Counted from the stretch's first letter, positions 22,697 through 35,000 are shown. The stretch: 64,000 nt of DNA from Cladopsammia gracilis (GCA_022457155.1 JAJGOT010000052.1:1657501-1721500); one strand, 5' to 3'. Notes: generated by a model not told the origin, from the sequence alone. Numbers and translations are program-made.

Positions 22697-23940
22697 AAAG
22701 AACACTAAGGAATATATATAGATAGCCTGAGCCTAACAGCGTCGCTCTTTGAACAGAAAGCCGATGATAAACTTAATTGAGGTGAAAGGTCGGAAGCACA
22801 AGAATAAAATTGACGACCGGGCTATCTTTTAAGTTTAGCAATTCTCAAAAACAGACTTACGCGACCGTACGTTCACAAAAACAACTTTTTCTCCGTCTAG
22901 AATAATTAGTACGACTAATTTCCAAATAAAATACAGCTGCTGCTTAAAAAAATTGTCCGAGAAACTGATTTGGAAATCAAAATTGCAAAAAATACACAAA
23001 CATATTTGTATAAGACCACGCGAGTGAAGTTTACAACTAATATATATAGATAGGCTTAGCCTAACAGCGTCGCTCTGTGAACAAGCTTAACTAAGGTGAA
23101 AGGTCGGAAGCATTAGAATTAAGATTGACGAAGGCTATTTTTCTATTTTAGCAATTCTCTAAAACAGTAAGCTTATCACGCGACCGTCTGCACAGTACAT
23201 TCAGACCGTACAAAAGTTCACGAAAACAACAACTTTTTTTCCGTCTAGAATAACTAGAACGTCTATTTCCCGAATAAAATACACTTGTTGCTTGTCAGAA
23301 ATTGCCCGAGAAACTAATTTGAAAATCAAAATTGCAAAAATACACAAACATATTTGCATAAGGCTATGCGAGTGAAGATAGAACGGTACTATAAAATCAA
23401 AGTCTTGTTTTCTTTACATAAAATCGCTTTTCAACCTATGTAATGAATGAAGAAACACATAAAAATGGCCAACACAATCTTCTTTCGAAAAAAATTATTC
23501 AAATCTCCATTAATTTATGTTTAAAAGCACTAGAATTAAGATTGACGAAGGCTATTTTTCAATTTTAGCAATTCTCAAAAACAGTATCACGCGACCGTCT
23601 GCACAGTACATTTAGACCGTACAAAAGTTCACAAAAACAACTTTTTCTCCGTCTAGAATAACTAGTACGACTACTTTCCGAATAAAATACACTTGTTGCT
23701 TGTCAAAAATTGCCCGAGAAACCGATTTGAAAATCAAAATTGCAAAAAATACACAAACATATTTGCATAGTAATTAAGGTGACGCGAGTGAAGATAGAAC
23801 GGTACCATAAAATCAGTCTTGTTTTGTTTACATAAAATCGTTATTCAACCAATGTAATGAATGAACAAACACATAAAAATGGACAACACAATCTTTTCGA
23901 AAAAATTTGTTCAAATCTCCATTAGTTTATGTTTAAAAGC
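22697..23940. repeat. Internal tandem repeats (three diverged units), copy 1
   Basis: Units start at about 22720, 23038 and 23525. Each carries GTGAAAGGTCGGAAGCA or AGAATTAAGATTGACGAAGG, CGCGACCGT, CTTTTTCTCCGTCTAGAATA and TTGCAAAAAATACACAAACA. Two are followed by ACATAAAAATGGACAACACA modules, which recur a third time at about 24540-24680. No coding potential is seen. The equivalent block in copy 2 is 32493-33745. Confidence 0.85.
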
Positions 23941-24334
23941 AAAACGTACCATTCATCGAGGCCGAGCTGATTGTCTTCGATGAAAGAAATCATGAATTGA
24001 CAACTGAATTTAAGCACGTTTTATATAACCTAATTATTCAAAATTGAAACCTTTTTAAATGCAAGCCAAAATTGCACAATATAGAACAGTAAAGTAATGA
24101 TACTAGCTTCAAGTTAAGACGAAATCAGGTTTAAAAATAAGCTTAAGCACTTAGCTCTATATTTCTCCAAAACGCTTGACTTGCAGAGTTACGCAGCCTC
24201 AAATGCGGTCTTGACCACTGTTTGAGAAATGTGAAACCTGTCTTGAATAGCAAACCGCGGATACTAAGTAAATGCCGGGAAAAACAACTTTGCAAATGGT
24301 TTTCTCGGCTAAAACTCAACGGTTAACCACTGAC

Positions 24335-25362
24335 TCAACAAGAGTGTGAGCGTAGCTGACGTGACATTCGGCTGTGTGGCCGCGCGAAAAACGTTCGTTC
24401 GTTCGGACAGACAGACATGACAGACGCCGCCCGCGAAACATGCCGCTGGCCATGACCATGAAAAATGACGGACATGGGTTCTATGAGTATGGAGCTGCGC
24501 GCGGGCCTTCGGCCGCAGAGCTCCGCTATAAAATCCAAGTCTTGTTTTGTTTTGTTTACATTAAATCGCTTTTCAACCTATGTAATGAATGAACAAACAC
24601 ATAAAAATGGACAACACAATCTTCTTTCGAAAAATTTTATTCAAATCTCCATAAGTGTATGTTTAAAAGCAAAACGCGAACCATTAAGAGCTCATCGAGG
24701 CCGAGATGTCTCCGATGAAAGAAATCAAAACAACTGAATTTAATTGAGCGCGTTATAAACAATTCTCCCGAAAACTAGCGAGAACACAAAAAAGTCAATC
24801 ACAGATTGATATCAACATAAATTCTCATCGAAAAATGTATTTTGTTTTACCTTTAAGTCCCTCCACTGCTTGGAAATTGTTTAAATCTCCACTTCTTCAG
24901 TTCTGAAACCCAAAGTGACAAACATCTTCCCGCATTGCTCCCATCCTCGAAGCAAGATTTTATCTCTGAAAGCTCTTCTATTTCCACTATAGCGGCTTCT
25001 GAGTATCCCTTAATTAGTATCCCTGTCTTGAGTAGCAAACCGCGAAAAAATTCAGGAGAATAACGACTTTAACTTAAACGGTTTTCTCCGCTAAACACAG
25101 CAGTGTTTTCCCAGGTGACGTGAAATTGCAAAGATCCCGGTTGTTGGGTGGCGTCATACGCGCATGTTTTGCGACGGTCTACGCGCCCGCGAGTTAACCC
25201 TAGGCGACGGCGCCGGCGGCGGTGGGCACACAACGCGCCCGCGAAATACTCCGCTAGCCATGACCATGAAAAATGACGGACATGGGTTCTATGGTTCTCT
25301 GGTTCTATGAGTATGGCGCTCCGCGCGGGCCTTCGGCCCGCAGAGCTCCGCTAAGATATCAA
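24335..25362. repeat. Duplicated GC-rich hairpin modules, Helitron-like end (tentative), copy 1
   Basis: GCCATGACCATGAAAAATGA, then a hairpin GCGCGGGCCTTCGGCCGC, then AGAGCTCCGCTA, occurs at about 24450-24530. A longer version with a perfect hairpin GCGGGCC-TTC-GGCCCGC, then 9 bases, then CTAA, ends at about 25355. A hairpin about 10 bases before CTRR is the known 3' end of Helitrons. The following base is G rather than T and no 5' TC end was fixed, so this is only a suggestion. The copy 2 equivalent is 34137-35158. Confidence 0.4.
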
Positions 25363-25909
25363 GTGAATTCTGTCGAAGAGAAACCGTATATAGCATAATA
25401 AGAGTTTTAGCAAGTTTTCCAACACACAAGATGATAAGCTGATAAATTGTGATAATTGGCTCAATTTTTTCAACTTAAAATCCATTTCCATCCAGGCCAT
25501 CTGCAACCCAAGACACTTGTTTTTACTGTTAGCTAGTGCGCTAGTTGAGCAATTTTAACTAGACCATTATTTTTGGGTTTCCACCGAGATACAGATATGA
25601 CGTTTGGCTTAGAAAATTAACACTAAACATGGTGACATGGCCCGTCGTAAGACTTACTCCCCTCCTTAGTCCAATAAAAGCTCCCTCTGTCAGCTATAAG
25701 ATGATCCCTATAAGTTTCATACCTCAGTGAAATACAAAATTAGTAAAACAAGTTCAGTTGTTCCTCAAAGCTTGCTCCGTCCTGTTTTTTTTTTCGTGGA
25801 GCAAGGAATAGGCAAATGAATAAGTGATATGAATTTATAATTCATCAAATTTCAAATTGCTGCCGAGTTTTGGTAATCGATTAAAGAAGATCAAAGAAAA
25901 TTGTACAAT
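25363..25909. other. Gene-free stretch, copy 1
   Basis: AT-rich, no ORF or motif recognised. Copy 2 carries the same sequence at 35159-35725. Confidence 0.4.
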
Positions 25910-26349
25910 AATTGCCCCTCTCCCTCCCCGGGGGGGGGGGGGGGGGGGTACTTGACAAAGTTTTGTATGGGGATGCTGCGCCCCGAAGTCCAAACCCTTA
26001 ACCTTTCATATACCGTTTTTGACAGAAAAGGTACCCCTTTCATATACCTTTCATTGAAAATGGTACCCCTTTCAAATAGCCTTCAAGTGCGTCTTTTTGA
26101 TATATTTTGAAAGGCCCTTTTATAATACTTAAATTGCAGTTTTTCCCTACCCATTTTTATGCTTCAACTCGTGTTTTCGCTACCCTTTCCTGTTCTTCGT
26201 GAAATCCCTACCCTTTCATATACTTCAACTCGTGAAATCCCGACCCTTTCATATACCTCCAGCCTTAAAAAGGTACCCCTTTCGAGCTGAGCATCCCCGT
26301 TCCCCGTATAGCCCATTATAGGGAGTACCCCCCCTCCCCCCGGGCAATT
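25910..26349. mobile_element. Short TIR element with G/C-run ends, copy 1
   Basis: AATTGCCCCTCTCCCTCCCC followed by a G-run and GGTACT on the left is mirrored by AGTACCCCCCCTCC and GGGCAATT on the right. The interior has degenerate repeats of GGTACCCCTTTCATATACCT. It has no ORF of interest and is intact here. In copy 2 it is split by a 4.85-kb insertion. Confidence 0.75.
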
Positions 26350-26712
26350 GCCTCCTCGTCTTCTGTTCTACGTATGCGTCATTATTGCTTCGATAATCCT
26401 ACCAACAAATAAGGGACTGTGCAATAATTATCGGGGAGGGGGGGGTTGGAAAACCAGAGGGGGAGGCATAAAGTAAAATCAAAGCAAGGATGGGGGGGGG
26501 GGGGGGCTCAAAGTAAAATAAGTCACTCAAGAGGAGGGGGGGGGGCTTAACATTTTATTCCAAGTGTTTATAGTTCTCACTGAAAGGCTTGATGATCTGT
26601 TCTGTGGCCGAACTGCAATTTCAATCTGTTGCAATACGATTATCTATTCTTCTCTATCTCTATGATATAGAGACGAATATTGTGGTGGAACGTTTCTGGC
26701 TTTTTAAATTTG

Positions 26713-26869
26713 AATAGCCCAATTTCGATGTATTAAAATTCAACTTGAAACAAGACCACTGCGAGGCTTAGGGGAATGATAGTAAGGATTTATATGGTTT
26801 ATTTCCCTAAGCCTCGTAGTGTTGTCTTTTGTTTCAAGTTGAATTTTAATACATCGAAATTGTGCTATT
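26713..26869. mobile_element. Foldback element nested in the Harbinger-like element, copy 1
   Basis: Arms of about 60 bp start AATAGCCCAATTTCGATG and end CATCGAAATTGTGCTATT, with GGCTTAGGG facing CCCTAAGCC near the centre. Copy 2 has it at about 41387-41545. Confidence 0.75.
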
Positions 26870-27060
26870 GTCAACGACATTTCAACAGTAGAATATAGGT
26901 ATATACCAGTGCAAATATTTTGCACTGGTGAAAATATTTTGCACTGGTTTAAAATAAATTTGAACTAGTGCAGACAGAATTGTACCAAAATCATAATTTC
27001 ACTACAACATAGATAATTGTATTGCAACAGATTGAAGATGTACCTCAACCAGCATGGTCT

Positions 27061-27553
27061 TAAGGTGGTCAGACATGAGGGGTCATGTAGCAGGGACATG
27101 TAGCAGCGACAAAAATTTGTGTAGTACACATTGGGGGACATGTAGCAGGGAGTGTAGCGGAGACATGTAACAGGGAAAAATTCATAGCGCTTGCACACCA
27201 CATGAAAATGTCGCGGGGACATGTCTCAGGGACATGTTGCAGCGACACGTCCCCTCGTTTGAACTGATGCCATCATAATTGTGCAACACCAATTTTGGGG
27301 ACATTTTGTCACCCGCGACGTGTCCCATGAAGTTCAACAAGTTGCCGACACCGTGAGACATGTCGCGGGAACAAAATGTCCCTGAGACATGTCCCCGCGA
27401 CATTTTCATGCGGTGTGCAAGCGCTATCATTTTTTCCCTGCTACACTCCCTGCTACATGTCCCTCAGTGTGTACTACACAAACTTTTGTCGCTGCTACAT
27501 GTCGCTGCGACATGTCCCTGCTACATGACCCCTCATGTCTGACCACCTTTTAA
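27061..27553. mobile_element. TIR element rich in ACATGTAGCAGGG repeats, copy 1
   Basis: TAAGGTGGTCAGACATGAGG on the left is mirrored by CCTCATGTCTGACCACCTTT on the right. Matching continues inward for well over 100 bp through repeats of ACATGTAGCAGGGACATGT and ACATGTCGCGGGGA. No transposase. The frames seen on both strands arise from the inversion. The copy 2 equivalent is 41767-42269. Confidence 0.75.
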
Positions 27554-27929
27554 GATCAGTGGAGGTAAAATGGCACTGGTTGCACGAGTTCTCCAGTACG
27601 CTTGTGGTGATCATTCTTGCATCCCACGAGAAACCCAAGAGCAGGTTAACGAGGAAATGATTTCCAGTGCAAGCAACTCGGATTTGCAATGAAGTGATTC
27701 AGAAGTGGAATCAGATGGCTTTGTCGAACACTGCTTCGAGGTCATGTTTGTTCCAGATATGGATGTCCAACAGGTAAACATGTAGTATTGCTGTATATCC
27801 ACGTCTGGAAACAAACATTATCTCGTAGCAATAACAGGTGGGTGTATATTAAGAAAATGCTGGGTATTTGTATATAAAAGGTGTTTGAAGGGGGAGGGGG
27901 GGTCATACAAAATTTCTGACTGATCAGAG

Positions 27930-27952
27930 GGGGGGGGGGGGGGGGGGGGGGG
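27930..27952. repeat. Poly-G run
   Basis: More than twenty G in a row. The equivalent site in copy 2 (about 42645) has only GATGGGGAGC. Several other G runs occur nearby. Length is unreliable in sequencing. Confidence 0.8.
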
Positions 27953-28512
27953 GCAATAACTCAATTCAGTTCTTTTGAAGGGGGGTATGAATATTTTCCT
28001 ACTTGAAGACCATTTTCCGGACCCCCCCTACTGATAATTATTGCACAGTCCCTAATGATCAAAATTTGAAGAGTGACAAAACAGAAAATGCCATCAGGTT
28101 ATCCAAGTAACAACATGGTAGACGTTTTTGATATTTAAAACGTGACGAAAACGTCAAAACATATTCGATGTTGAAAAGAATATTTATGAGATACACTTGA
28201 CTTCACTTTGTCCGCTACTGTCTTCGGAATAATTATACTGTCTACATTTTTAGCAGTGTCGCGTGAACAAAGTTCGAAAGTTCTGCTTCCATAAGCATAA
28301 TCGCGGCTTTTACACGCTAAAAAGTAGCTAAGTTGTCATAGGTGTACCAGACCGTTATTGCGGGAATTGATTTCGCATTTGCAAACACCTCCACAATCTT
28401 TAGGTTGTTCTTTACAGTAGTTAGTGAGTTTAAACAAGCAAAACACAGTTGAAGGCGGTCATTTTCAAGACCGCGGGACTTGTGGTATGTCGGTGGTTTG
28501 TTCGTATTGCTA

Positions 28513-29164
28513 ATGTGGTTATTACTAATATATTTACGTCCCTTTTATCGCGTTTTTGTTTTCAATTACAGAAAGCGATCTGCTCAATCACCTGTGGTAA
28601 GGTACGTTCAAGGTTTTTTTGCTAATTTAAAAGTCATTAAAACCGCCATGAAATCTGCAATTAACTCTGTCACAATGTCACATGCCATGATCGTAAGCTT
28701 AGGCCCGGAAAATTTGATTTTCTGTGGTTTTTAGATTCTGTTAGTTCAGCTTTACGTTGGTTTCGGCTAAGCGATAGTTCTCAACTCAGTGGTTCCGGTT
28801 TACTACCGGTACCTTGATAAGCGTAACCGTGCCAAATTAAAGCCTAGTTTACTACTTCCTTGCCAGGACAGTTCGCAAGTGCGCTGAGAAGTGCAATTAC
28901 TATCATTCAATTTCGTATTAAACATTGTTAGATTTTTATTTAAGCAAGAATATAAATATATTTCTATAAATCTGGCTAACGCTCGAAAAGGCAACAGCAT
29001 AAATGTTCAAGGAAACTCTAACCACCAATGAACAGCTTAGGTATTTTTTGTACTTAATGCAAGTTTGACCTTTGTAGATCGACGAAGAAATCAAAGCTTT
29101 GCGAAATACAATTGTCCACGACATCAAATCAGCATGCAGTTTGTGGCTCCACTTTATGCACTAA
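28513..29164 (+). CDS. Weak two-exon small gene candidate, unknown
   Basis: A frame open at about 28513-28692 has a hydrophobic N-terminus (MWLLLIYLRPFYRVFVF), then KRSAQSPVVRYVQGFFANL and MKSAINSVTMSHAMI. It ends at ATC|GTAAGC, a good donor. After CCTTTGTAG at 29077, a second segment in compatible phase encodes IDEEIKALRNTIVHDIKSAC and SLWLHFMH, then stops at 29162-29164. It could be a roughly 88-residue membrane protein or, from the internal ATG at 28648 (ACCGCCATGA), a 43-residue peptide. Copy 2 lost two bases in AATTTAAAAGTC, so only the short form survives there. No family is recognised. Confidence 0.22.
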
Positions 29165-29553
29165 AGGCAGTCATATCATCTTTCCTTATTAATCCTTTTT
29201 TTGTTAAAAAGTGCAACAATTTCTCTTAGCTGCTCTTTGTCAACGGCGTCTGCAGAGTGAGCATTTGTTGTTAAATATATGCAGAGAATTGCATGACCTG
29301 GTAAAATTATAGAAGATATCATGAACATGTGTCCGGTCTGTGCGTTAATTAAAAGCACAACAATTTTAATTTAACTCATTTTAAAACACTCGTCTGTATT
29401 TGATGTACTCTACAGGATAATAAAATTGTTCTCTCAACATGTGCGCGAAACTCTTTCACCGTCACGTGATTATGATAAATCTGATAGAGCGCTATCATGC
29501 GTGTCAGGCGTGTTGACAAAAATTGACATACAAACTATTCGGTGTCTTGCACC

Positions 29554-29741
29554 ATAGACAAATTCGGCTAACGTATTGTTGTACCCAATTTAAACCTCCT
29601 GGAAATAAGATTCTTTGTTCACAATATTTCCATATAATTTCCATGTCAATGCTTCATTGATATGGAAATATGACGAACAAAGAGTTCTAATCCCAAAAGG
29701 TTTGAATTGGGTACAACAATGCGTTAGCCGAATTTGTCTAT
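29554..29741. mobile_element. MITE with about 45-bp terminal inverted repeats, copy 1
   Basis: ATAGACAAATTCGGCTAACG and the following TATTGTTGTACCCAATT are mirrored at the right, ending CGAATTTGTCTAT. A second inner inversion surrounds CATATAATTTCC. It is non-coding. The copy 2 equivalent is 44281-44468. Confidence 0.8.
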
Positions 29742-30719
29742 TGGCTCGAAACCCTTCGAGAGAACAAACAACACAACAATGGACCCTAGCCCTAAAAACA
29801 ATAACATCTGTGCTTTACAAAGCCAATGAAAAAAAAGTTAATAAGAGCTGCTACACTACCGCTATTTGTTGGAGTTCTAGACAGTTCTCAGCCGCCAATC
29901 AATTTACATAAGCATTTCGTTTTGCTAAAACGGTTCATACTGAACCACCAACACAAAGTCCGAAATGCGTATGTCTGTATTGCTGACTTGCAAGTGATGT
30001 AATGAAATTTTAAAATAAGAAACGCGTGGCCTACCACAGGGAACCCAAACGCTTTATTAGCTATAACATAATCATTTAATAAAAACATTGTTATTTACCT
30101 GTTTCTGTGTCTTTTTGAGTCGTTTTGGAAGCGATTTGAATCAGAGCGATGACGGTTGACCTTCAGTGCAAGTTTTAAATACTATCTTGTCCGCCACGCG
30201 TTTCCATTATCATTAGAGATCTTAAGATTGAGGGTTTTCCCTTAAACCGCAAAGGCACAAACGTCGGCCAGCAGTTTACAGTTTACCGTTCGGAGTTCAC
30301 CGTATATGTTCGGAGTTCACCGTATGAACAAAATCTTGAGGGTTACTTTTTTACCTATGCCTATTACCAGAGCCATCTACGAAACAAAGTACTTATGCAT
30401 TCCGACACATATCATCAGAAACTGGCTTTGTTTTACTTTATTTATCGTAGTTTAACCACAAAGTAATCTGACTGGAAAAACAGTTCCAACAACAAATAGC
30501 CGCTGCCATGTTTGTTTTCATTCATTCGTTCACTTCTATTTTAGCTGAGAAATTGTCTTCAAAACTACGTTTCCATGAAAAAGAATTCGATAATTAATAA
30601 GCAAAAAAGTTCTAAAAAGTAGTATTTCCTCTCAAACGTGGGATTCTGATGTTTTAGCCGTACAAAAAAACCTTGCGGTAAATCACTTACCTCTAGAGCA
30701 TGGTCTAGCCGTACAAACG

Positions 30720-31506
30720 AGGGTCTCAATGGGGTTAACCGTTAGCCGTAAAACGGCCAAAAATTTTGCCGTTAGGCGTAAAATTTAGAAAAAATTAACC
30801 GTTAGGCGTAAAAAGTCGAAAAAAAGTTAACCGTAACATTTTTATAGCCATGGTTTGTAAGAGTCGAAATCTCTTGTTAAGACGTACTGTTGTGATGCTA
30901 TACATGTGTCTTGTCTCCACGACGGCTACGTAGATTCGCTATCCTCGGCAAATCGAAAGTGTCTGCTTTTCGTAGGATGAGTTGACAGCTTATTTAATAC
31001 ACTATTTTAGATGTTATTCAGTTTCTTCATCCAGTCTTCTACTTAGCGCCTGCTGCGACTGCTGATCCTTATGGCTGTTGTGAAAGGAATTATAAGTATG
31101 TAACGAGCTGCGGAGGAGAAGCCAATCGAAAGGTATAAAGCGCGAATCCAAGTGAAAGATGAGCACCATTCCATTGGTGTCTTCAAAAAAACTCTAATCG
31201 ATTTTATTTCTATAAGTATTAGCAATATTAGACATGTAGTATACTATAGTAGTATGGTATATTCACAATTCTTATCATAATAACTAGTTTTTCATTCATC
31301 CCGAAATGGTCCTAAGACCTTAAATGTGTTTTAAATTAATTTTTAACTCTTTTAAACAATGAAAAATTTATATTTAACTTTTAAAACAATGGAAATTAAT
31401 TTTTAATCTTTCTGTTAACCGTAACGGAAAAAAATTAACCGTTAGCCGTAAAAAAGCCAAATTTTTAACCGTTAACCGTAAAAGCCACCACCCCATTGAG
31501 ACCCTC
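30720..31506. mobile_element. hAT-like element, private to copy 1
   Basis: AGGGTCTCAATGGGG on the left faces CCCCATTGAGACCCT on the right. ACAAACG flanks both ends (30713-30719 and 31507-31513), while copy 2 has a single ACAAACG (about 51526-51532). This is therefore a real insertion with a 7-8 bp target duplication, as in hAT transposons. Both ends contain repeats of TTAACCGTTAGCCGTAAAA. No transposase is inside. Confidence 0.85.
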
Positions 31507-31664
31507 ACAAACGTGAACCTCAAACCGCAAACCTGACGGTAAGGAACTGGTCACGTGACTTCTTGACGTTCGCGGAAATGCCGAAAAACCTCGATCTTTC
31601 AGTCTCTATTAACTATTAATTCTCCTCGGGGAAGAGAATAAAGAGAGCAGAGCAAGGGATGAAA

Positions 31665-32080
31665 CTAAAATGAGGGTAATTTTATTTTGAACGCAATTCT
31701 CTTAATCATAGACATGATTTCGTCTAGCGCCAAAGTAACACCATCTGGTACTGTTGTTGGAAGCAGAGAATTTGAAGGCTCATGCCAAACATAGTCATAT
31801 TCAAGAGGATCAATACTGGTTGTGTCTTGTGACACTGCTGCTTTCAAAATGCACGTCTGAAGATGGGCTCTCTTCACGTTCTCTGCAAAAGCTTCTGTAG
31901 AAGGCGGCAGTGTTTGGATCTTGGGAGCTGAAGTTGCAGTATTTTCAAACTTTGTCGCCCAGATTTTGTATCTGATATCCGACATCGCCTTCACCGCTGC
32001 TCTGCTGCTGTACCAAGCACCGATAAACTCTGTTGCCTGGTCAGTGACATTAGATATCGACTCATCAAGGCAACCCAACT
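31665..32080 (-). CDS. Conserved ORF, C-terminal part of an uncharacterised protein family, copy 1
   Basis: About 137 codons are open on the minus strand, ending at TAG 31665. There is no initiator ATG, so it is an exon or fragment: LGCLDESISNVTDQATEF, then HLQTCILKAAVSQDTTSIDP and LEYDYVWHEPSNSLLPTTVP to IAFKIKLPSF. From memory it resembles the C-terminal module (RAHLQT...DPxEY.W...L.P...P) of large uncharacterised, probably transposon-linked, invertebrate proteins; this is uncertain. The protein is identical in copy 2 although the DNA differs at a silent site. No neighbouring exon was identified. Confidence 0.4.
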
Positions 32081-35000
32081 TCAGTCTTCGTCAATGAGTT
32101 AGGGGCAGCAACGAGATATATTCTTCAAGACAGTTCTTTTACTGATTCCAAAGTAAGTATGTGGGAACAGTGTCACAGCCACTGTTATGTGCAAGTTTCG
32201 TCGAACTCGGTGGAGAAACATTTTATGAACTGGAACAGAGACTCTCTGATCAGCTCATGATCGATCAAAAGCCGTTGTTAATTGAGGAGAGAATAGCTTA
32301 ATATGCTTTTAGTATGGATTGACTTTAAACATGATATGCGCGATCTAAAGATGCAGGCCCTTTAGCGAATGGTCGATGTCAAAACAAAAACAAGAACAAT
32401 AATTCACCGTTTAAAATTGTAAACATATTTTTTTGGAAAGCTTGGTGCTAAAAGAAGGGACTGAAAAGCAACATCGAGTGCAGGTAACGACCAAAGAACA
32501 CTAAGGAATATATATATAGATAGCCTGAGCCTAACAGCGTCGCTCTTTGAACAGAAAGCCGATGATAAGCTTAATTGAGGTGAAAGGTCGGAAGCACAAG
32601 AATAAAATTGACGACCGGGCTATCTTTTAAGTTTAGCAATTCTCAAAAACAGACTTACGCGACCGTAAGTTCACAAAAAACAACTTTTTCTCCGTCTAGA
32701 ATAATTAGTACGACTAATTTCCAAATAAAATACAGCTGCTGCTTAAAAAAATTGTCCGAGAAACTGATTTGGAAATCAAAATTGCAAAAAATACACAAAC
32801 ATATTTGCATAAGACCACGCGAGTGAAGTTTACAACTAATATATATAGATAGGCTTAGCCTAACAGCGTCGCTCTGTGAACAAGCTTAACTAAGGTGAAA
32901 GGTCGGAAGCATTAGAATTAAGATTGACGAAGGCTATTTTTCAATTTTAGCAATTCTCTAAAACAGTAAGCTTATCACGCGACCGTCGTCTGCACAGTAC
33001 ATTCAGACCGTACAAAAGTTCACAAAAACAACAACTTTTTTTCCGTCTAGAATAACTAGAACGTCTATTTTCCGAATAAAATACACTTGTTGCTTGTCAG
33101 AAATTGCCCGAGAAACTAATTTGAAAATCAAAATTGCAAAAATACACAAACATATTTGCATAAGGCGATGCGAGTGAAGATAGAACGGTACTATAAAATC
33201 AAAGTCTTGTTTTGTTTACATAAAATCGCTTTTCAACCTATGTAATGAATGAAGAAACACATAAAAATGGACAACACAATCTTCTTTCGAAAAAAATTAT
33301 TCAAATCTCCATTAATTTATGTTTAAAAGCACTAGAATTAAGATTGACGAAGGCTATTTTTCAATTTTAGCAATTCTCAAAAACAGTATCACGCGACCGT
33401 CTGCACAGTACATTTAGACCGTACAAAAGTTCACAAAAACAACTTTTTCTCCGTCTAGAATAACTAGTACGACTACTTTCCGAATAAAATACACTTGTTG
33501 CTTGTCAAAAATTGCCCGAGAAACCGATTTGAAAATCAAAATTGCAAAAAATACACAAACATATTTGCATAGTAATTAAGGTGACGCGAGTGAAGATAGA
33601 ACGGTACCATAAAATCAGTCTTGTTTTGTTTACATAAAATCGTTATTCAACCAATGTAATGAATGAACAAACACATAAAAATGGACAACACAATCTTTTC
33701 GAAAAAATTTGTTCAAATCTCCATTAGTTTATGTTTAAAAGCAAAACGTACCATTCATCGAGGCCGAGCTGATTGTCTTCGATGAAAGAAATCATGAATT
33801 GACAACTGAATTTAAGCACGTTTTATATAACCTAATTATTCAAAATTGAAACCTTTTTAAATGCAAGCCAAAATTGCACAATATAGAACAGTAAAGTAAT
33901 GATACTAGCTTCAAGTTAAGACGAAATCAGGTTTAAAAATAAGCTTAAGCACTTAGCTCTATATTTCTCCAAAACGCTTGACTTGCAGAGTTACGCAGCC
34001 TCAAATGCGGTCTTGACCACTGTTTGAGAAATGTGAAACCTGTCTTGAATAGCAAACCGCGGATACTAAGTAAATGCCGGGAAAAACAACTTTGCAAATG
34101 GTTTTCTCGGCTAAAACTCAACGGTTAACCACTGACTCAACAAGAGTGTGAGCGTAGCTGACGTGACATTCGGCTGTGTGGCCGCGCGAAAAACGTTCGT
34201 TCGTTCGGACAGACAGACATGACAGACGCCGCCCGCGAAACATGCCGCTGGCCATGACCATGAAAAATGACGGACATGGGTTCTATGAGTATGGAGCTGC
34301 GCGCGGGCCTTCGGCCGCAGAGCTCCGCTATAAAATCCAAGTCTTGTTTTGTTTTGTTTACATTAAATCGCTTTTCAACCTATGTAATGAATGAACAAAC
34401 ACATAAAAATGGACAACACAATCTTCTTTCGAAAAATTTTATTCAAATCTCCATAAGTGTATGTTTAAAAGCAAAACGCGAACCATTAAGAGCTCATCGA
34501 GGCCGAGATGTCTCCGATGAAAGAAATCAAAACAACTGAATTTAATTGAGCGCGTTATAAACAATTCTCCCGAAAACTAGCGAGAACACAAAAAAGTCAA
34601 TCACAGATTGATATCAACATAAATTCTCATCGAAAAATGTATTTTGTTTTACCTTTAAGTCCCTCCACTGCTTGGAAATTGTTTAAATCTCCGCTTCTTC
34701 AGTTCTGAAACCCAAAGTGACAAACATCTTCCCGCATTGCTCCCATCCTCGAAGCAAGATTTTATCTCTGAAAGCTCTTCTATTTCCACTATAGCGGCTT
34801 CTGAGTATCCCTTAATTAGTATCCCTGTCTTGAGTAGCAAACCGCGAAAAAATTCAGGAGAATAACGACTTTAACTTAAACGGTTTTCTCCGCTAAACAC
34901 AGCAGTGTTTTCCCAGGTGACTTGAAATTGCAAAGATCCCGGTTGTTGGGTGGCGTCATACGCGCATGTTTTGCGACGGTCTACGCGCCCGCGAGTCAAC

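Larger units (their letters stand above)
26413..28052. mobile_element. Harbinger-like non-autonomous element, copy 1
   Basis: GGGACTGTGCAATAATTATC on the left faces GATAATTATTGCACAGTCCC on the right, a perfect 20-bp match bounded by TAA on both sides. A TAA/TTA 3-bp duplication and GGG ends are known for PIF/Harbinger transposons. No transposase or Myb-like ORF is inside. The 1.6-kb interior holds two further inverted-repeat structures. Confidence 0.75.
22697..32492. repeat. Copy 1 of a large direct duplication
   Basis: The segment beginning AAAGAACACTAAGG and ending CATCGAGTGCAGGTAACGAC recurs as 32493-54023. Aligned stretches differ by roughly one base per hundred by eye. Copy 1 carries a private hAT-like insertion (30720-31506) and lacks the three insertions of copy 2. 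With private insertions removed, both units are about 9.0-9.1 kb. See findings for the choice between real duplication and assembly artefact. Confidence 0.9.

Noticed and set aside
24335..24737. Frames repeated at 34137-34539 (MDFIAELCGRRPARSS and others)
   Set aside because: Identity between copies only reflects the large duplication. Overlapping frames on both strands stay open because of GC-rich hairpins, and none has protein-like features.
25910..26110. ORF starting in the poly-G run (CPSPSPGGGGGG)
   Set aside because: Frame depends on an unreliable G-run and lies inside a MITE.
26965..27542. Frames with repeated CYMSLLHDPSC or MSRGHVSG
   Set aside because: By-products of the ACATGTAGCAGGG inverted-repeat element. 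The same applies to the copy 2 versions at 41.5-42.3 kb.
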